64,000 nucleotides of DNA from Paenibacillus campinasensis (GCF_002272015.1 NZ_NPBY01000046.1:62001-126000); one strand, 5' to 3'. Counted from the stretch's first letter, positions 1 through 8,179 are shown. A program made the numbers and translations. The notes: generated by a model from the letters alone, not told the origin.

Positions 1-1574
1 GCTTCAATGAATGATTGGTTGAGCTGCGCGAGATCCTGGTAGGCCGTCCCTACCCCGATGCTTGGATCAAGCCGGGTGTTTTCAGAGATGAGAGCCTGAA
101 TCGCACGAATGATTTGCTCTATCCGGAATTTAAGCGAGGATTCACCAGGGTCCGGAATCGAAATGATCAGCGCCAATTGATTGTCTGTGGAAAATTCCAC
201 CCCATAAATATGTGCACTCAGCCCGGGCAGTTCAACATGGCCAAGAATCTCCTGCAGTTGCTGGCGGTCATCCAGCGCTTCCCCGGCTTCATCATCTTCC
301 CACGACAGAATGACAGAGAAATAAATGCCCTGTTCTTTCGGATATTCCAGTCCAGCCCCCATAATCATACGCTCGATTTCAGGATCATCCGGCTTGCCGT
401 GCTTGAGCAGTAATAGCATGCACTGGTTTCGCACAAAAGGCTCCTGCATATCAATGCGGGCGCTATAGTCGTGAATGGTCTGACGAATCCATTCCCATTC
501 ATTGCGCGTTTTCGGTTCTGAAGCATCGCCAACCTTCAGCTTGGCGAACTCCATCAGATCCTTGATTGGATGATATTGTCGTCTAGCCAGTACAAAGGCC
601 GCAAGCACACCAGTCACGACAGCGATTCCGAACACCAGCAGTATCAGAGTCTGAACGTGCGCGACACGGCTGAAGAACTGGTAGCTTGGCATAATGGTCA
701 TGTAAGTCCAACCATTATCACGGGATTTCACCGATACCACCGAGTACATTTCATGGTCCAAGGAGAGGTTGTGAATGCCGGCATCAAGCGCAGCAAGTGT
801 TCCGAGATGCTCTTGAGACAGAGTGACGCCGTGGTTGTTGGCGGTCAGCACTTCACTATTTTGATTGAAAATAAAGCTGCTTCCAGTAAAATCGCTAAGG
901 ATGGAGTCCATCACACCGGTAAGGTTGGATTCTTTCACAAGATATATGACGCTACCATAAGGATATGGATCATTCGGTTTAATCGGTGCAATAACCGTCA
1001 GCATCGTCTCGTGGAGCGAGTTGTTGATCGTCACTTTTTCCGCTGGTCGTATGAGCATCTGATTCGTGTTATTCAGCGCGAGCACGATATCATTCAATCT
1101 CCAGTTTTCGTATCGATAGAAAGAATCGAACGCAATGTCAACATTCGTCAGACCGCGATGGGAGTAAATGACCGGATCGTCATGAAAGTACAGAAAAATG
1201 TCCTCGATAATGCTGCTATTGGCCTTATAATTGTTTAATGTTTGAATCGCTTCAACTCTGTGATAAGAATCGCGGACCATATAAGGGGTTAGCCGCCGAT
1301 CATATGCGATTCTGCCAGCTATCTCCTGAAGCTCTTCCATACGGGAATCAATCGTGGTCTTGACCTGATTTAATTGGTTAATGTTGGATTGTTCGATTTC
1401 GGAACGCAAGTCTTTGACAGCGCTATCATAAACAAAAATCGTTACCCCCGTCAGAGGAATCAGGAAGATCAGAATATAAGAGAGCGCGTATCTTAGGAGC
1501 AGTTTCGACTTGAAGTGATTCCAGTTCATTCGGAAACCGGATAGGATGAATGATTTGAGCTTCTGAATTGTCAT
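1..1574 (-). CDS. Transmembrane AraC-family regulator with extracytoplasmic sensor (3' end outside window)
   Basis: Minus-strand reading frame open from the window edge to an ATG at 1574, preceded by a GGGGGG ribosome site; about 524 residues are visible. A first membrane helix lies near residues 27-49, an extracytoplasmic sensor segment follows to about 300, and a second helix spans about 303-327. The cytoplasmic part after it ends in a GGDEF-like stretch (SIGVGTAYQDLAQLNQSF) typical of the long AraC regulators of Paenibacillus, whose C-terminal AraC helix-turn-helix would lie beyond base 1. The DNA-binding domain itself is therefore not seen. In this family such proteins usually control neighbouring sugar-uptake or glycosidase genes. 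The alternative is a YesM-type histidine kinase, but the post-helix sequence fits the AraC group better and no HAMP/HisKA motif is visible. Confidence 0.8.
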   Translation of the reverse strand, partial: MTIQKLKSFILSGFRMNWNHFKSKLLLRYALSYILIFLIPLTGVTIFVYDSAVKDLRSEIEQSNINQLNQVKTTIDSRMEELQEIAGRIAYDRRLTPYMVRDSYHRVEAIQTLNNYKANSSIIEDIFLYFHDDPVIYSHRGLTNVDIAFDSFYRYENWRLNDIVLALNNTNQMLIRPAEKVTINNSLHETMLTVIAPIKPNDPYPYGSVIYLVKESNLTGVMDSILSDFTGSSFIFNQNSEVLTANNHGVTLSQEHLGTLAALDAGIHNLSLDHEMYSVVSVKSRDNGWTYMTIMPSYQFFSRVAHVQTLILLVFGIAVVTGVLAAFVLARRQYHPIKDLMEFAKLKVGDASEPKTRNEWEWIRQTIHDYSARIDMQEPFVRNQCMLLLLKHGKPDDPEIERMIMGAGLEYPKEQGIYFSVILSWEDDEAGEALDDRQQLQEILGHVELPGLSAHIYGVEFSTDNQLALIISIPDPGESSLKFRIEQIIRAIQALISENTRLDPSIGVGTAYQDLAQLNQSFIE

Positions 1575-1795
1575 TTGGATGAACCCCCCATTGCCATTCT
1601 TTCTTGTCTTGTGTTCATCAAATGTCATCAACCAACATTTGCTGTTCCAAAGATTATATCATTATAATGATTGGATTTGGTGAAAATCTAGGGAAGAAAC
1701 TGAGAATTTTTCTTGTGCCGCCTCTACCAAAACCGAATGAATCTCATTGTAGTAGATTAACAGTGTTCACCGATCCTGTCTGCTGTACTTATTGC

Positions 1796-1838
1796 CATCT
1801 GTTACCTTTGCACCATTATCCCTCTCGATCAGGGGTGA
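1796..1838 (-). repeat. Dispersed repeat, copy C
   Basis: Read on the minus strand it contains CCTGATC, four variable bases, then GGGATAATGGTGCAAAGG and TAACAG. The same block recurs on the plus strand at 3561-3605 and 32289-32335. The plus strand of this copy starts with TGTTACC, and the other copies also carry TGTTACC at their left end, so the ancestral unit may have had short GTTACC/GGTAAC inverted ends. Confidence 0.6.
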
Positions 1839-1967
1839 GGTTGGAGACGAAGGATAGGCGTCATGAAGAGTGGCTGACCGTGATTGTTAGGAGGGAAGGG
1901 GAACGAGAGGGAACAGGCTTGCTTCGAATAAAACAACTAGTAAAATGGTTTTTTCTACAAATATGAA

Positions 1968-2021
1968 TTGAAACAAGAACGTTCGTTTGGTATAATAGGA
2001 ACAAAAGAAGAACGTATGTTC
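1968..2021 (+). promoter_or_regulatory. Sigma-A promoter with LexA-type SOS boxes
   Basis: TTGAAA (1968-1973) and TATAAT (1991-1996) are separated by exactly 17 bases. GAACGTATGTTC at 2010-2021 matches the core of the Gram-positive LexA box (GAACRNRYGTTY). A second, weaker box, GAACGTTCGTTT at 1977-1988, lies inside the promoter spacer. The two centres are 33 bp apart, about three helical turns. LexA control of the gene at 2098 is inferred from this arrangement. Confidence 0.7.
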
Positions 2022-2097
2022 TTAATTTTCTGGAATTTCGGTATGTTTATAAAGGAATAATGTGCGAAAATTTATAATTTTTTGGGGGGGATCGGAT

Positions 2098-3000
2098 ATG
2101 ACCATCCATACCGGGACGGGACTTCAACCATTCTATAGCCGTTATCAGAGCGAGCAAGACTGCATGGAGGCGTTGATTGCCATGAAGTGGCCAAGCGGGT
2201 TTGTCTGCCCGCGCTGTGATCACACCGGGTGCAGCCGTCTGAACTCCCGGCGTGTTCCCTTGTTCGAGTGTGGACGCTGCAAACATCAGACATCGGCTTT
2301 GGTGGGCACGATTTTTGAAGGTACTCGGGCGCCCTTACTCAAGTGGTTCATGGCTCTGGATTTGTTTCTGCTCCCGGATGGCATCTCCGCAATGCGGCTT
2401 AGTCAAGTGATCGAGGTCACTTACAAAACAGCGTGGTTAATGCTGCACAAGATTCGCTATGCTGTTGGGGAGTTCGATGCCCGGGAGCCGCTTTATGGTG
2501 ACGTTAAGGTGAACAGCGATCAGTATGGTCGTAATCCCTCCCGAGTCACGGTTTCGCACCCGCATGCCTCAGCGGTCGTAGCTGGCTGCACGGTCACAGA
2601 GTCCGGTGAACCGCTGCAGGTTAAACTCCGCCTAGTGCCGCAGAAGCGAGGAAGCGATACAAGAGCTGCGCGTCGCGATCTAACCGCGTTCATTAGCGAG
2701 CACGTGGATAGCCATTCATCAGACGTCCAGCTGTTCTCTCAAGCTTTTCGGTTGTATGCGCCTTTGCGGAACATAGTGAGAGAGACATGGAAATCACTAA
2801 AAAGCACTTATGGCGCGTTGGGGCAGAAACATCTGCAGGCGTATTTGAATGAGTTCACGGCCCGTCGACAGCTGCACTTGTCCAAACTGGAGAAAACGAT
2901 GGGGCAGAAATTGCTGCAGAAGTGTATGGCGATTCCTAGGATTTCGTACCACCAACTGATTGGACATCGTCCGATTCAACCCCTTGCAGCTGTTGCCTGA
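2098..3000 (+). CDS. IS1595-like transposase-derived protein, apparently catalytically degenerate
   Basis: 300 aa from the ATG at 2098, chosen because a GGGGGGG ribosome site precedes it; an in-frame upstream ATG at 2062 has none. Residues 37-61 form a zinc ribbon (CPRC ... CGRC), followed by VGTIFEGTRAPLLKWFMALD and VTYKTAWLMLHKIR, both characteristic of the IS1595/ISXO2 transposase N-terminus. The C-terminus keeps the family's HLQAYLNEFTARR pattern. Between them the normal first catalytic block (VDETYIGG-like) reads VKVNSDQYG, and the usual HTDGWxGY block is not recognisable, so the DDE-type active site looks lost. No terminal inverted repeats were seen. With the SOS-like promoter upstream this suggests a domesticated or decaying transposase; its function is unknown. 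Confidence 0.7.
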   Translation: MTIHTGTGLQPFYSRYQSEQDCMEALIAMKWPSGFVCPRCDHTGCSRLNSRRVPLFECGRCKHQTSALVGTIFEGTRAPLLKWFMALDLFLLPDGISAMRLSQVIEVTYKTAWLMLHKIRYAVGEFDAREPLYGDVKVNSDQYGRNPSRVTVSHPHASAVVAGCTVTESGEPLQVKLRLVPQKRGSDTRAARRDLTAFISEHVDSHSSDVQLFSQAFRLYAPLRNIVRETWKSLKSTYGALGQKHLQAYLNEFTARRQLHLSKLEKTMGQKLLQKCMAIPRISYHQLIGHRPIQPLAAVA

Positions 3001-3230
3001 TATGAAGTGGGAACGGTAAGAGTCATAGAGATGATACGGATCACCTGGATGGTGAGCGTGCATCTGAATAGTGCGAGTGCAGGCTTTGCTGGAGATGGAA
3101 GGGGGAGTGCTGCAAATTTCCTTTCTTTTGATCTGATTTGGATTGCGCCGGCGTTGGCCTTTGATCTGCTGTGCTTGATTCTCGTGCACTGATATTTCCT
3201 GTTTATGACCTCTCTTAGGCCGATTTTATT

Positions 3231-3390
3231 CTAAGACCTCTTGTGCTTTGATAACTTGTGCCTCGATCTTTTGCTCTAAGATCTCTTGTGCTTTGATAAC
3301 TCGTTCGCTGATCTGTTGTGCTTTGATAACTCGTGCATCGATTTCTTGTTCTAAGATCTCTTGTGCTTGATGGCTCGTCGCTGTTCTTTT
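3231..3390. repeat. Imperfect tandem repeat, about four units of 33-45 bp
   Basis: Units begin CTAAGAYCTCTTGTGCTTTG followed by ATAACTYGTGCMTCGATYT. Starts are at about 3231, 3276, 3308 (a shortened unit beginning CTGATCTGTTGTGC) and 3351. Degenerate copies of the TTGTGCTTTGATC element continue on both sides. No coding potential is evident. Confidence 0.75.
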
Positions 3391-3560
3391 GATCTTTCAG
3401 ATCTCATGCTTTGATCCTTTGTACCTTGACTTTGGGGTTCTTATCTATTGTAGCTTAATCATCTTCGCCCAGATCCGTTCATCCGGTCTGGTTTTACGAG
3501 TGCATGTATTAGTGTGTTTTTTCCTCGTAAAAGCTTCCCCTGATGCTCGTATTTCTGTTT

Positions 3561-3605
3561 CTGTGTTACCTGATCCAAAGGGATAATGATGCAAAGCAAC
3601 TGCGA
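3561..3605 (+). repeat. Dispersed repeat, copy A
   Basis: CTGTGTTACCTGATC, four bases, then GGGATAATGATGCAAAGC. It matches copy B at 32289 at 34 of the first 38 or so bases and shares the CCTGATC(N4)GGGATAATG core with copy C at 1796-1838. Confidence 0.7.
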
Positions 3606-3640
3606 GACGAATGTGAATCTCCCCCTCCAAAAAATGCTCA

Positions 3641-3694
3641 GTCTTCCTGGTCGAGAAGTTCGTTCTTAAGCTGATTAGATCGGCTCAGGAAGAC
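3641..3694. repeat. Perfect 9-bp inverted repeat around a 36-nt loop
   Basis: GTCTTCCTG at 3641-3649 and CAGGAAGAC at 3686-3694 are exact reverse complements. There is no T-run after the second arm, so this is not an ordinary terminator. It may be a structured RNA or a transposon relic. Confidence 0.5.
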
Positions 3695-3807
3695 ATGAAT
3701 GCGATGTTGGCATTGTCATAATTATTTAGGTTTAGTCATATTGATCACACATCTCCATCTATTAATGGTAAAATTAAGGTATCGGGTTTGTCAGAATACA
3801 GTTCAAG

Positions 3808-3840
3808 GCAGCCAATCGAATTGATTGCGGCTGCTTTTTT
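3808..3840 (+). terminator. Intrinsic terminator-like hairpin
   Basis: GCAGCC-AATC pairs with GATT-(GC bulge)-GGCTGC and is followed by TTTTTT. It sits only a few bases upstream of the ribosome site of the decayed gene at 3861. Confidence 0.6.
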
Positions 3841-3860
3841 GTTGCTCGGAGGTAAATAAA

Positions 3861-4019
3861 ATGAAGATTCAAGAGCGCTTGAGGGCGGATTGTGAACAAT
3901 GTATCGGCTTTTGTTGTGTAGTTTTACGTTTTACTACCTCAGACGGTTTTTCGATGGATAAGAATGCAGGACAGCCCTGCGTGCTTAGGCCTCGGATTTG
4001 TCCAGCAGCATCTTTCTGA
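3861..4019 (+). pseudogene. Truncated Cys-rich N-terminus of a pentapeptide-repeat-type protein
   Basis: ATG at 3861 with a CGGAGG ribosome site, ending at 4019 after 52 residues. The sequence MKIQERLRADCEQCIGFCC followed by GFSMDKNAGQPC resembles the N-terminal domain of Bacillales pentapeptide-repeat proteins as I remember it (ADCxQCxGLCC, then FAIDKDAGxPC). After GQPC the family sequence is lost. The +1 frame after about 3985 gives GFVQQHLSD, which loosely recalls the expected F-x-C-x-IHxxL segment, so an indel near 3980 is likely. No pentapeptide repeats follow. The promoter and ribosome site remain while the body is gone, so this is read as a gene relic. A small intact protein is possible but less likely. 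Confidence 0.55.
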
Positions 4020-4425
4020 CGCAAAATCAGATTAATGCCGACAAGGGAGATAACCACACCAAGTTACCTGCGTCGCTTGAGCGGCCAAAACACTGGAACC
4101 AAATGAATGATCCTACGTAAAATTTCATAACAATGGAAAAAGCAGTGAACCGTTGCAAATAGGCTAGTCGGGAGGTGGCGGTAGAAATCTCTGTAAAAAG
4201 TGACTGTGGTACGTTACATGACATGATCAGTGACCAGTGACAGATGACATGCCAGTGTGGATCATGAGCATCGTTTCAATCAAAACCTATCTTTTTGAGC
4301 AAAAGCAGGCATTTAATCCCATTTTTCGAGTAAAATGCAAAGAAAATTATGGATAGTCATGTTATAATTTGCTAACAAACTGAACATGAAAGCGTGGTTG
4401 AAACGATGGGTGAAGATGGTGATGA
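4020..4425. other. Intergenic region upstream of the VWA/TelA operon
   Basis: About 400 bases with no supported gene. A TATAAT at 4363-4368 could be the -10 of the operon starting at 4426, but no good -35 lies 17 bases before it. Confidence 0.45.
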
Positions 4426-5175
4426 GTGTTGGTTGAGCCGAAGTTCAAAAATTTTATTCTTCTGATCGCGGTGGTAATTGTAGCAAACATCCTGGTGTGG
4501 TCCAGAGGGTTCCTCGGGGTGTCCTTCTCGTCGGAGAGTCCATTGGTTGTTGCTTTCGGGGCCGCATTTCTGGCAGGGAGTTTCATAGCGTTGATCTATG
4601 GAAGTTATACATACCTTTTCAAGCCCAAGCCTGTTGTGAAAACCAAAAAAGAGGTAGTGACCCACGAAGATTACGTTGATGCCATGAAAAGCTACGGTTC
4701 GATCCAGGTCCTGAGAAATGATGTGGATCTGGCTTTAAACCAGCTGGAGCGGATGAAGAACCGCAAAATGAAGCTGCTTGAGGTGCTGGAGCAGAGATTC
4801 GATGCCTCCGAATTGAGCTACAAAAAGTTCTATTCTGTGGTACACGCAGTGGAGGATCTGTTCTACAAAAATATCAAAAGCATACTCAACAAACTTGGCG
4901 TATTCAGCGTATCGGATTTTGCCGCTATTGCCGATCTGAAAAAGAATAAAAAACTGTCCGCCAAAATTATCGAGGAAAAGATGCAGGTGTACAACGAGTA
5001 TCTTCAGTTTGTCAACGACTCGCTCAACACCAATGAGGAGATCTTGTTGAAGCTCGACAAGCTTCTGCTCGAGATTGCACGTCTGGGGAGCCTTGATTTG
5101 GAAAGCATCGAGAATATGTCGTGCATGAAAGAAATCGATGCGCTCATTAAGCAAACGAAACTGTATAAAGACTGA
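4426..5175 (+). CDS. Membrane-anchored coiled-coil protein, possibly XpaC-like, first gene of TelA operon
   Basis: 249 aa from a GTG at 4426. A stop codon lies immediately upstream in frame, so the start can only be this GTG or the TTG three bases on; the ribosome site is weak. Two membrane helices (about 9-28 and 43-66) are followed by a long charged, helix-rich cytoplasmic part. The gene lies 13 bases ahead of the VWA gene and forms an operon with it and telA. In B. subtilis the TelA homologue yaaN follows xpaC, which encodes a membrane protein of the 5-bromo-4-chloroindolyl phosphate hydrolysis family. By position and layout this protein may be XpaC-like, but I cannot confirm it from motifs. 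It probably anchors or regulates the complex formed by the next two products. Confidence 0.6.
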   Translation: MLVEPKFKNFILLIAVVIVANILVWSRGFLGVSFSSESPLVVAFGAAFLAGSFIALIYGSYTYLFKPKPVVKTKKEVVTHEDYVDAMKSYGSIQVLRNDVDLALNQLERMKNRKMKLLEVLEQRFDASELSYKKFYSVVHAVEDLFYKNIKSILNKLGVFSVSDFAAIADLKKNKKLSAKIIEEKMQVYNEYLQFVNDSLNTNEEILLKLDKLLLEIARLGSLDLESIENMSCMKEIDALIKQTKLYKD

Positions 5176-5188
5176 GAGGGGTCATGAA

Positions 5189-6874
5189 ATGTCTGGTAAG
5201 GGGAGAGTAGTCGGCGGACTTGCCGCCATTGTTGTTGTCGTATTCATCGCTGTCTATTTCGGGATTAGCGCAACCTCCAATCTCGGAAGCGGTCAGCCCC
5301 TCACACCTGAGGAAGCAGCCAAACGGCTGGATAAGCTGTACAGTAAAATTAACGTTAGAACGGCCCAGCCTGTCATGGGGCAGATTGATCTAAATCCGAT
5401 AGATGTAGCCGAATCGCTGCCAGACATCGAGAAGTTCCCGGTTTCGGTTAAGAACAGCACTCCGCAATTTGTGGAGATCTTCTCTTCAACAGAGAAATCC
5501 GGCTCAGGCGTGGACGGGTGGTTGAATGAGGTGGCGACTGATTTCAACAAAGCAAATATATCCGTGAATGGAAAGCCTGCATCGGTCATGATTCGCAGCA
5601 TCGCGTCCGGAACGGCGACGGATTACATCAAGTCCGGTAAATATGTACCGGATGCCTTTACACCTTCCAATGAACTGTGGATGGAGATGATTAAAGCAGG
5701 CGGCATCAAGACCGAACGCATCTCCGAAAGCCTGAACGGCAACGTGCCCGGCATCGTCATCGAGAAGGGCAAACACGATGAGCTGAAAAGCAAATACGGC
5801 GAAATGAACATAAACACTGTGCTGGAAGCTATTTCAGCGAATGAGCTTGCCATGGGCTATACCGATCCATTTGCAAGTTCGACAGGACTGAATTTCCTGA
5901 TTACGGCGCTTAGCGTATTTGACAGTGATAATCTGCTGAGCAATCAAGCTGTGGAAGGGTTCGAGCAATTCCAGGCGAACGTGCCTTTCATCGCGTCGAC
6001 GACGCTGCAAATGAGGGAAGCTGCTGAATCCGGGCGTTTGAACGCTTTTGTTCTTGAGTATCAAACCTATTTCAACGAAGCGGGCATTCGTTCGGCTTAT
6101 GAGTTCGTTCCGTTTGGTGTCAGACATGACAGTCCGTTGTACGCCCTTGGCGATGTATCCGCCGACAAGAAAGAGATTATGAAGAAATTCGCCGAATTCG
6201 CAGCGCAAGACAAGTATCAAAACAGCGCAAGTAAATACGGTTTTAACCAACTGGCAGATTACAAGTCAGAAGCGAACGCAGTGGATGGCGGCGTCATTAC
6301 GAGAGCGCAGAAGCTGTGGAAAGACAAGAAAAATGCGGGCATGCCAATCGCGGCGGTGTTCGTGACCGATGTGTCGGGCAGTATGCACGGCGAGCCTATG
6401 ACACGCCTGAAAGAATCGCTGATTCAGGGCCAGAAATATTTGGGCGCCCAGAACAGCATCGGTCTGGTGTCTTATTCGGATGATGTCACAATCAACCTTC
6501 CGATCGCCAAATACGATACGAACCAGCAGTCACTCTTCGTCGGTGCGGCTGAAAGCCTGACTCCGGAAGGGAATACGGCGACGTTCGACGGCATTGTCGT
6601 GGCGATCAAGATGCTGGAAGAGGAAATGGCTGTGAATCCCAATACGAAACCGCTCATATTTGTACTGAGTGACGGCGAGACAAATCGGGGCAACTCCCTC
6701 AAGCAGGTGCAAGGGTTGATTGAGGCCTATCGCATTCCAATCTATACGATCGGCTACAATGCGAATATTGATGCGCTCCAGAAAATTTCAAGCATTAATG
6801 AAGCTGCCAACATCAATGCGGACACCGATGATGTTGTTTATAAAATTGGACAGTTGCTGAACGTGCAAATGTAA
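5189..6874 (+). CDS. Membrane-anchored solute-binding-like / von Willebrand factor A fusion protein
   Basis: 561 aa from the ATG at 5189, with GAGAGGGG 8 bases upstream; the in-frame extension to 5138 overlaps the previous gene and has no ribosome site. A single N-terminal helix (about 7-25) anchors the protein outside the cell. Residues about 90-360 look like a periplasmic binding-protein fold (VEIFSSTEKSGSG, IASGTATDYIKSG, AMGYTDPFASSTG). Residues about 380-561 form a VWA domain with an intact metal-binding MIDAS motif, DVSGS, plus later FVLSDGE and TIGYNA. The fusion suggests ligand binding coupled to metal-dependent protein-protein contact at the outer face of the membrane. Its partners are probably the products of the flanking genes. 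Confidence 0.75.
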   Translation: MSGKGRVVGGLAAIVVVVFIAVYFGISATSNLGSGQPLTPEEAAKRLDKLYSKINVRTAQPVMGQIDLNPIDVAESLPDIEKFPVSVKNSTPQFVEIFSSTEKSGSGVDGWLNEVATDFNKANISVNGKPASVMIRSIASGTATDYIKSGKYVPDAFTPSNELWMEMIKAGGIKTERISESLNGNVPGIVIEKGKHDELKSKYGEMNINTVLEAISANELAMGYTDPFASSTGLNFLITALSVFDSDNLLSNQAVEGFEQFQANVPFIASTTLQMREAAESGRLNAFVLEYQTYFNEAGIRSAYEFVPFGVRHDSPLYALGDVSADKKEIMKKFAEFAAQDKYQNSASKYGFNQLADYKSEANAVDGGVITRAQKLWKDKKNAGMPIAAVFVTDVSGSMHGEPMTRLKESLIQGQKYLGAQNSIGLVSYSDDVTINLPIAKYDTNQQSLFVGAAESLTPEGNTATFDGIVVAIKMLEEEMAVNPNTKPLIFVLSDGETNRGNSLKQVQGLIEAYRIPIYTIGYNANIDALQKISSINEAANINADTDDVVYKIGQLLNVQM

Positions 6875-6909
6875 CGCATGTCAAACCAAAAGCTAAGGGA
6901 GGCGTAATT

Positions 6910-8049
6910 ATGGCATTTACAATGAGTGTTCCTAATGAGAATGAGATCAAGACGGTTCTGGAAGAACAGGTCGCTCCGGTTAATGAAGAAGTACAGCAGC
7001 TGATGACGCAGGCTGAGACAAACGTAAAGTCCTTGATGAACATTGACCTGGATTCGCTTGAACAGCGCCGCGGCATTCTAACGAGCATTGACGCTTTCGG
7101 GATGGAGACGATGCGCCAATCATCGGATAAAAACTCCCTGCTCAAAGTAACGGTCGGCAAGCTGTCCAAGAGCGGTGATGAAGGCGGGCCGGTTGCGAAA
7201 GGACTCACCGAGCTTCATCTCCATCTGAAGGATCTGGACCCGAGCGGCATCGATTTTCTCAAGACCGGTTTCCTGGGCAAGCTCTTCAATCCGGTTCGTG
7301 CTTACTTTGTGAAGTTCAAGAAAGCCGATGAAGTGATCTCCGAGATTGTTGAAACGCTGGATAAAGGCAAGGTAACGCTGAGAAACGATAATACGACGCT
7401 GGAAATTGAACAACAATTCCTGCGTGATCTGACCAAGCAGCTGCAGAAAGAAATTCAGCTAGGCATGTTCATGGATGAGCATATTGAGCGGGAATTAACG
7501 CTGGAGGAAGAACGCGGCGGGGATGCTGAGAAAATTCGTTTTGTAAGAGAAGAGATTTTGTTCCCGCTCCGCCAGCGTCTAATGGATATGCAGCAAATGC
7601 TGGCAGTCAATCAACAGGGATATCTGGCGTTTGAAGTGTTAATCCGCAACAACAAGGAATTGATTCGCGGTGTCGATCGGGCCAAGACGGTTACGGTATC
7701 CGCACTGCGCGTGGCAGTAACGGTGGCCAGTGCGCTGTACAATCAGAAGATTGTGCTGGATAAGATTGAAGCACTGAACAAAACGACGAACACTTTCATT
7801 GAAGGCACGGCGAAGATGTTGAAGTCGCAAGGGGTTGCCATTCAGAAACAAGCGATCGAGAGCAGCGTGTCGGTCGACGTGCTGAAAAAGGCCTTTGATG
7901 ATACGTTCGAGGCCATGGAAGCAATCAGCACCTTCAAGCAGCAAGCATTGCCGAAGATGCGCGAGACAATTGAGCAGTTCAGAAACCTGGCGGACAGCGG
8001 CGAAGAACAAATTATTCGTCTTGAAAAAGGAAAGAAGATCGCAGGCTAA
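6910..8049 (+). CDS. TelA/KlaA family toxic-anion resistance protein
   Basis: 379 aa, ATG at 6910 after GGGAGGCG. A soluble, all-helical protein of the TelA family (TelA, KlaA, YceH, YaaN). Family landmarks include FLGKLFNPVRAYFVKFKKA, RDLTKQLQKEIQLGMF and the C-terminal RVAVTVASALYNQKIVLDKI. Length equals the family norm. Members were named for tellurite resistance, but the B. subtilis relatives are linked to envelope stress and the biochemical role is not established. It is the last gene of the operon beginning at 4426 and is followed by a strong terminator. Confidence 0.88.
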   Translation: MAFTMSVPNENEIKTVLEEQVAPVNEEVQQLMTQAETNVKSLMNIDLDSLEQRRGILTSIDAFGMETMRQSSDKNSLLKVTVGKLSKSGDEGGPVAKGLTELHLHLKDLDPSGIDFLKTGFLGKLFNPVRAYFVKFKKADEVISEIVETLDKGKVTLRNDNTTLEIEQQFLRDLTKQLQKEIQLGMFMDEHIERELTLEEERGGDAEKIRFVREEILFPLRQRLMDMQQMLAVNQQGYLAFEVLIRNNKELIRGVDRAKTVTVSALRVAVTVASALYNQKIVLDKIEALNKTTNTFIEGTAKMLKSQGVAIQKQAIESSVSVDVLKKAFDDTFEAMEAISTFKQQALPKMRETIEQFRNLADSGEEQIIRLEKGKKIAG

Positions 8050-8125
8050 CATTTAGTTGGGGATAACCCGATTAAGCTTTACGCAGACTGATCATGAAGT
8101 TGCGTATTGTATAACCTGATAGTAT

Positions 8126-8179
8126 AACCTGATGAAAAGTGCCGAGCCGATGCGCTCGCGAATTTCATCAGGTTTTTTT
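8126..8179 (+). terminator. Intrinsic terminator after telA operon
   Basis: AACCTGATGAAA (8126-8137) pairs perfectly with TTTCATCAGGTT (8163-8174), followed by a T-run to 8179. Confidence 0.85.

Larger units (their letters stand above)
1575..2097. other. Intergenic region between the AraC regulator and the transposase-like gene
   Basis: About 520 bases with no convincing gene. A 120-codon plus-strand ORF (1604-1966) has no ribosome site and no recognisable protein character. The stretch holds one copy of a dispersed repeat (minus orientation, about 1796-1838) and an SOS-like promoter (1968-2021), both listed separately. Confidence 0.6.
3001..3860. other. Gene-poor, repeat-rich intergenic region
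   Basis: About 860 bases without a convincing gene. The 60-65 codon ORFs here lack ribosome sites and are composed of GATCT/TTTGAT-rich low-complexity sequence. It contains the tandem repeat at 3231-3390, dispersed repeat copy A at 3561-3605, a long stem-loop at 3641-3694 and a terminator-like hairpin at 3808-3840. Confidence 0.6.

Noticed and set aside
570-1238. 222-codon plus-strand ORF
   Set aside because: Lies antisense within the AraC-type regulator, has no ribosome site, and its His/Arg/Val-rich product is unlike a protein family.
1604-1966. 120-codon plus-strand ORF
   Set aside because: No ribosome site or family resemblance; it runs through dispersed repeat copy C and ends at the SOS promoter.
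2062-3000. Complete insertion sequence
   Set aside because: No terminal inverted repeats or target duplication seen around the transposase-like gene, and the catalytic residues appear lost.
3231-3390. CRISPR array
   Set aside because: Units are imperfect and contiguous without unique spacers, and no cas gene is present.
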